Assembly: GCA_026987055.1 (NCBI GenBank)
Contig: JALSNL010000357.1
Coordinates: 1-9,562, forward strand
Origin: Melioribacteraceae bacterium
GTDB taxonomy: Bacteria > Bacteroidota > Ignavibacteria > Ignavibacteriales > Melioribacteraceae
DNA length: 9,562 nt
Direction: 5' to 3'
Shown here piece after piece: positions 7,552-9,562 of the stretch (position 1 is the stretch's first letter; every line of letters begins with the position of its first letter). The translations under genes were made by a program, and so were the position numbers. The notes under the pieces were generated by a model. That model did no database searches and was not told the DNA's origin. It worked only from the letters and a program-made list of their open reading frames with translations.

Positions 7552-7566
7552 CTTTCGTTTCAAAAG
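7552..7566. promoter_or_regulatory. Second TTTCGTTTC operator-like site at the transcription start
   Basis: CTTTCGTTTCAAAAG contains the same TTTCGTTT core as the tandem array 52 bp away. It overlaps the -7 element and expected start point of the leftward promoter. This placement suits repression, possibly together with the tandem array. Confidence 0.45.
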
Positions 7567-7591
7567 TAGTTAAAAAATTGTAATAATCCAA
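7561..7591 (-). promoter_or_regulatory. Leftward Bacteroidota-type promoter for the sugar operon
   Basis: On the minus strand TTG (7591-7589) is followed after 20 nt by TACTTTTG (7568-7561), which fits the TAnnTTTG -7 element and TTG -33 element of Bacteroidota housekeeping promoters. Transcription would begin near 7554, giving a leader of about 100 nt before the repressor gene. The match is by eye. Confidence 0.5.
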
Positions 7592-7611
7592 GTAAAATCT
7601 TAATTGAATCT

Positions 7612-7619
7612 TAACTTTG
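7612..7619 (+). promoter_or_regulatory. Rightward TAnnTTTG -7 element, weak candidate
   Basis: TAACTTTG fits the TAnnTTTG consensus and lies 42 bp before the truncated transposase frame. No TTG is seen about 20 nt upstream, so it is only half a promoter by this standard. If active, it would make the region divergent. Confidence 0.25.
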
Positions 7620-7660
7620 TTATAACTCTTTAGAAATGTCAGTAAAAAAGACATATTAGT

Positions 7661-7921
7661 ATGGTGATGAGTTTGCTGATGAGTTCACAAGAACATGACA
7701 GAATTAAATTGTTAGAAGAAGTAAAGTCAAGAAAAATAACGATAAAGAAAGCCGCAGAATTATCAGAGATAAGTGAGCGACAGTTTTATCGTATAAAGTC
7801 TTCTTATGAAAAAGAAGGATTAATTGGAGTGGTCCATAAATTACGTGGACGTCGCTCAAACAGAGGTTTTAGTCAATCTCTCAAAAATAAAGTGATAAAA
7901 ATATACAACCTAAAAAACTAA
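7661..7921 (+). pseudogene. N-terminal fragment of an ISNCY-like transposase (HTH domain only)
   Basis: The 86-codon frame holds a Mu-repressor/HTH-28-like helix-turn-helix: RIKLLEEVKSRKITIKKAAELSEISERQFYRIKSSYEKEGLIGVVHKLRGRRSN. The ending GLxHxxRGRxSNR is typical of the N-terminus of ISNCY-family transposases, which continue for several hundred residues into a DDE catalytic domain. That domain is missing: the frame stops at 7921, and no recognisable continuation was found by eye in the next 200 bp. It is therefore read as a remnant. Starts at 7661, 7667 and 7679 are all possible; MSSQEHDRIK from 7679 looks most like family N-termini, and none has a good Shine-Dalgarno. It is the only plus-strand gene trace. 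Domestication as a small DNA-binding protein cannot be excluded. Confidence 0.6.
7665..7685 (+). repeat. 9-bp direct repeat TGATGAGTT with 12-bp period
   Basis: TGATGAGTT occurs at 7665-7673 and 7677-7685, separated by TGC, at the start of the transposase fragment. The period is a multiple of three, so it keeps the frame and creates several in-frame ATG codons. It may be a small slippage duplication. Confidence 0.5.
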
Positions 7922-7922
7922 A

Positions 7923-8017
7923 ACGAGAAAGATCGACTATAAAACTATTGCTAAATGAGTTATAGTTTAGTTTCGAAATGATAAATTGTTAGAATCGACT
8001 CAACGAGAATCTATTGC
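7923..8017. repeat. Shuffled short repeats between the transposase remnant and the IS1380 gene
   Basis: Three words each occur twice: AACGAGAA (7923-7930, 8002-8009), ATCGACT (7933-7939, 7994-8000) and CTATTGC (7946-7952, 8011-8017). Their order differs between copies. A 7-bp inverted repeat AAACTAT/ATAGTTT with a 13-nt loop spans 7943-7969. No coding frame is evident in 7922-8125, which otherwise appears to be decayed or terminal transposon sequence. Confidence 0.4.
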
Positions 8018-8125
8018 GATACCAAAAGCTCTTTAGATTCTCTATAATTAAGTAATATTATTGTAAAAACTTTGAATATGATACAGTTTACCCAGTGGTT
8101 TATTTTAGATTATGATTTTGTTCGG

Positions 8126-9433
8126 TTATAAAGAGTTGTAGAGGTTTTCCCATTTGTCTCTGAAATAATATGCTTCATAAATTTTCAATGAGGTCATTCT
8201 TCCACTGCTGACTATTTTAGCTGGAATATTTATGAACCAATCTCTAAATGTGTTGTGTTCTTGTTTCCAATATTTTTTTATTTTATACCGCATCATAATT
8301 GAAAGGTTGTAAGCAAAAGTAGCAATTTGCCACAAGATATCATTAGCGTAAAAACTATTTGTAAGTGTGCTTCCGGCAAGCAGTTGTCCCTTAATTTCAG
8401 CAATCCAAGTTTCACTAATTGAACGCTGTTTGTAATTGTTGTGAACAGCAAGCGCATTAAGTTCTAAAGTTGAACAGTAACAAGCATAAGCATATTGTGG
8501 AATTAATTGTTTGTATCCAAAGTAATAGCTTTCTTTATATCCGGTAATTGTTCGTATTGCCTTAAACTTACGTGGTTTACTCCAACTCTGTGCTTTATAG
8601 TCAAATTCACAAATTGAAACTTTGGGTGTCTTTTCTAACTGAATCCACTCTTGTTTATTTAAGATATTTTTTAGATTTTTTAACTTCACCTTTATTAGAT
8701 AATCCCAACCTTTGCTTTCTAGTAAACTAAAAAGATTTCCGCTAAAAAATCCACTATCTGCACGAAAGAATATTTTTTGAGTAGTGCTTGGAATTACCAT
8801 TGCTATATCTTCAATAAAAGAATTTATTCCATTTGAACTATAAGCAGAGCCAGTTCTAAATCTTGTTTTAACAACTATTTTAAGTTCACTTAGGAAACAC
8901 AACAGCGGATGATAGCTCTTTGCTCCGGGTTTTGTTGGGTTGTAGCCTTTGGAGGCTCCTTCTTGATTTCCATAGACCGTTTTTACTGTAGAATCACAAT
9001 CTAATGTAATTGTTGTAATTTTTGTTCTCTCTATGATTTCCTTTGTCTTTTTACCAATATAGGAATCCAGTTCTGAAGAACCATCTCCACCCATTGCTTT
9101 TATGCGACTGCTTATTACATCTTTATTTAATCCGTTTTTTAAGTTCAACAATGAGCTTACTAATGTATCTTTAGTGAAATGAGCGATTCTCTTTAATCTA
9201 CTTATTCCAGCAAAACTTGAGAGTATCAAACTCAAGAATACTTGGGCATTACTATATTTTGTAGAATTATGCTTCGCGGTGGGGAACAAAGAGTTTAGTT
9301 CTTTGCCTATCTGATGACCGTTCAAAAAGTCCATTACTGAAGTTAAACCAGCATATTGTGTTAGACGAGTCCCACTAAAATTATAGCCTATTTTTTTAAC
9401 TTTATGTCCCAAGGTTTTTGTATTTTTAATCAT
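8126..9433 (-). CDS. IS1380-family DDE transposase
   Basis: The 435-residue protein (443 if the TTG at 9457 is used) has the length and signature stretches of IS1380 transposases. Counting from TTG at 9457, these are LDCDSTV (152-158) followed by YGNQEGASKGYNPTKPGAKSYHP, FRADSGFFSG (231-240), and RSISETWIAEIKGQL (345-359). The DDE triad is probably the Asp in the CDST segment, D234 and E349 or E354. It would cut and rejoin the element ends. No internal stop or frameshift is seen from the ATG to the end. ATG at 9433 was taken as start, without a good Shine-Dalgarno. A much better site (GAGGTG, 9495-9500) precedes an in-frame ATG at 9490 whose frame is closed by TAG at 9473-9475. The gene lies convergent to the transposase remnant and is unrelated to the sugar operon. 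Confidence 0.92.
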   Translation of the reverse strand: MIKNTKTLGHKVKKIGYNFSGTRLTQYAGLTSVMDFLNGHQIGKELNSLFPTAKHNSTKYSNAQVFLSLILSSFAGISRLKRIAHFTKDTLVSSLLNLKNGLNKDVISSRIKAMGGDGSSELDSYIGKKTKEIIERTKITTITLDCDSTVKTVYGNQEGASKGYNPTKPGAKSYHPLLCFLSELKIVVKTRFRTGSAYSSNGINSFIEDIAMVIPSTTQKIFFRADSGFFSGNLFSLLESKGWDYLIKVKLKNLKNILNKQEWIQLEKTPKVSICEFDYKAQSWSKPRKFKAIRTITGYKESYYFGYKQLIPQYAYACYCSTLELNALAVHNNYKQRSISETWIAEIKGQLLAGSTLTNSFYANDILWQIATFAYNLSIMMRYKIKKYWKQEHNTFRDWFINIPAKIVSSGRMTSLKIYEAYYFRDKWENLYNSL

Positions 9434-9472
9434 CTGAAAAGTGGTGTTTGTTTGCAATATTTTTCTTTTTAA

Positions 9473-9500
9473 CTATCTAAAAATAAGCATCTTACACCTC
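9473..9500 (-). promoter_or_regulatory. Strong ribosome-binding site with five-codon frame ahead of the IS1380 transposase
   Basis: On the minus strand GAGGTG lies 4 nt before ATG (9490), which reads MLIFR and then TAG. This frame is the same as the transposase frame, which reopens and contains TTG at 9457 and ATG at 9433. It is either a leader peptide limiting transposase translation or a nonsense mutation in the original start region. Confidence 0.4.
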
Positions 9501-9562
9501 TTTTCTCCTTTTTTGTTTTAGTTTTTTAAGTTATAATAAATTAGGGGTTGTGGCGGGTCTTT

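Larger units (their letters stand above)
8126..9562 (-). mobile_element. IS1380-family insertion sequence, ends not resolved
   Basis: Only the transposase-bearing core is certain. IS1380 elements usually run about 1.6-2 kb, so one end should lie within roughly 100 bp beyond the transposase stop, and the other may lie past the right edge. A CCC-starting segment at 8091 (CCCAGTGGTTTA) and a G-rich segment at 9543-9558 could be ends, but they share only three or four terminal bases and do not form a convincing inverted repeat. Confidence 0.6.

Noticed and set aside
7636..7654. Hairpin ATGTC/GACAT ahead of the transposase fragment
   Set aside because: A 5-bp stem with a 9-nt loop and no U-tract is too weak to call a terminator or regulatory structure.
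7626..8037. 9-bp direct repeat CTCTTTAGA at 7626-7634 and 8029-8037 as a target-site duplication around the transposase remnant
   Set aside because: No terminal inverted repeats lie just inside the copies, and a match of this length is not surprising in AT-rich DNA over this distance.
7931..9562. Imperfect inverted match between AGATCGACTATAAAAC and the complement of the right edge
   Set aside because: Only about half of the positions agree, which is not enough to name terminal inverted repeats.
1..9562. CRISPR arrays, tRNA and rRNA genes
   Set aside because: No regularly spaced 25-40 bp repeats, tRNA cloverleaf or rRNA segments were seen on either strand by eye.

Overview
The window is AT-rich (about two thirds A+T) DNA, most likely from the Bacteroidota/Ignavibacteriota side of the FCB group. 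Three things suggest this: a candidate promoter of the TTG-N20-TAnnTTTG kind, a lipoprotein glycosidase beside a FucP-like (FHS) sugar permease, and an IS1380-family transposase. The assignment is inferred from style; there is no rRNA or other marker gene here.

Positions 1-7451 hold one tightly packed gene set, all on the minus strand. In transcription order it runs: DeoR/AgaR-type repressor (7451-6660), a 119-bp gap, an exported five-bladed beta-propeller glycosidase-like protein (6540-5602), a GlmS-like SIS-domain sugar-phosphate protein (5609-4557), an FHS/MFS sugar permease (4549-3323), a ROK sugar kinase (3312-2410), and a GH2 lipoprotein glycosidase (2388 to beyond position 1). From the propeller gene to the GH2 gene, junctions are 8-nt overlaps or gaps of 7-21 nt, which indicates one operon. 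The proposed reading is a catabolic route for an amino-sugar glycan. Periplasmic or outer-membrane glycosidases release a monosaccharide, the FHS permease imports it, the ROK kinase phosphorylates it, and the SIS protein deaminates or isomerises the 6-phosphate into glycolysis. The AgaR-like repressor would sense a sugar phosphate. No deacetylase is visible, so a free amino sugar (glucosamine or galactosamine type) fits better than an N-acetyl sugar, unless a deacetylase lies outside the window.

The control region is at 7452-7600. It holds a leftward candidate promoter (7561-7591), a TTTCGTTTC-type site immediately downstream of its -7 element, and three tandem 10-bp TTTCGTTTAA-type repeats at 7471-7500. 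This arrangement resembles the tandem TTTCRTTTY operators described for AgaR-type repressors, so the repressor probably controls its own operon.

From about 7620 to the right edge the DNA is mobile-element territory. It has an 86-codon N-terminal stump of an ISNCY-like transposase (7661-7921), about 200 bp of noncoding sequence with shuffled short repeats, and an almost complete IS1380-family transposase on the minus strand (9433-8126). The ends of that element could not be defined. The best ribosome-binding site upstream of this transposase leads into a frame that stops after five codons. No tRNA, rRNA or CRISPR array was seen.
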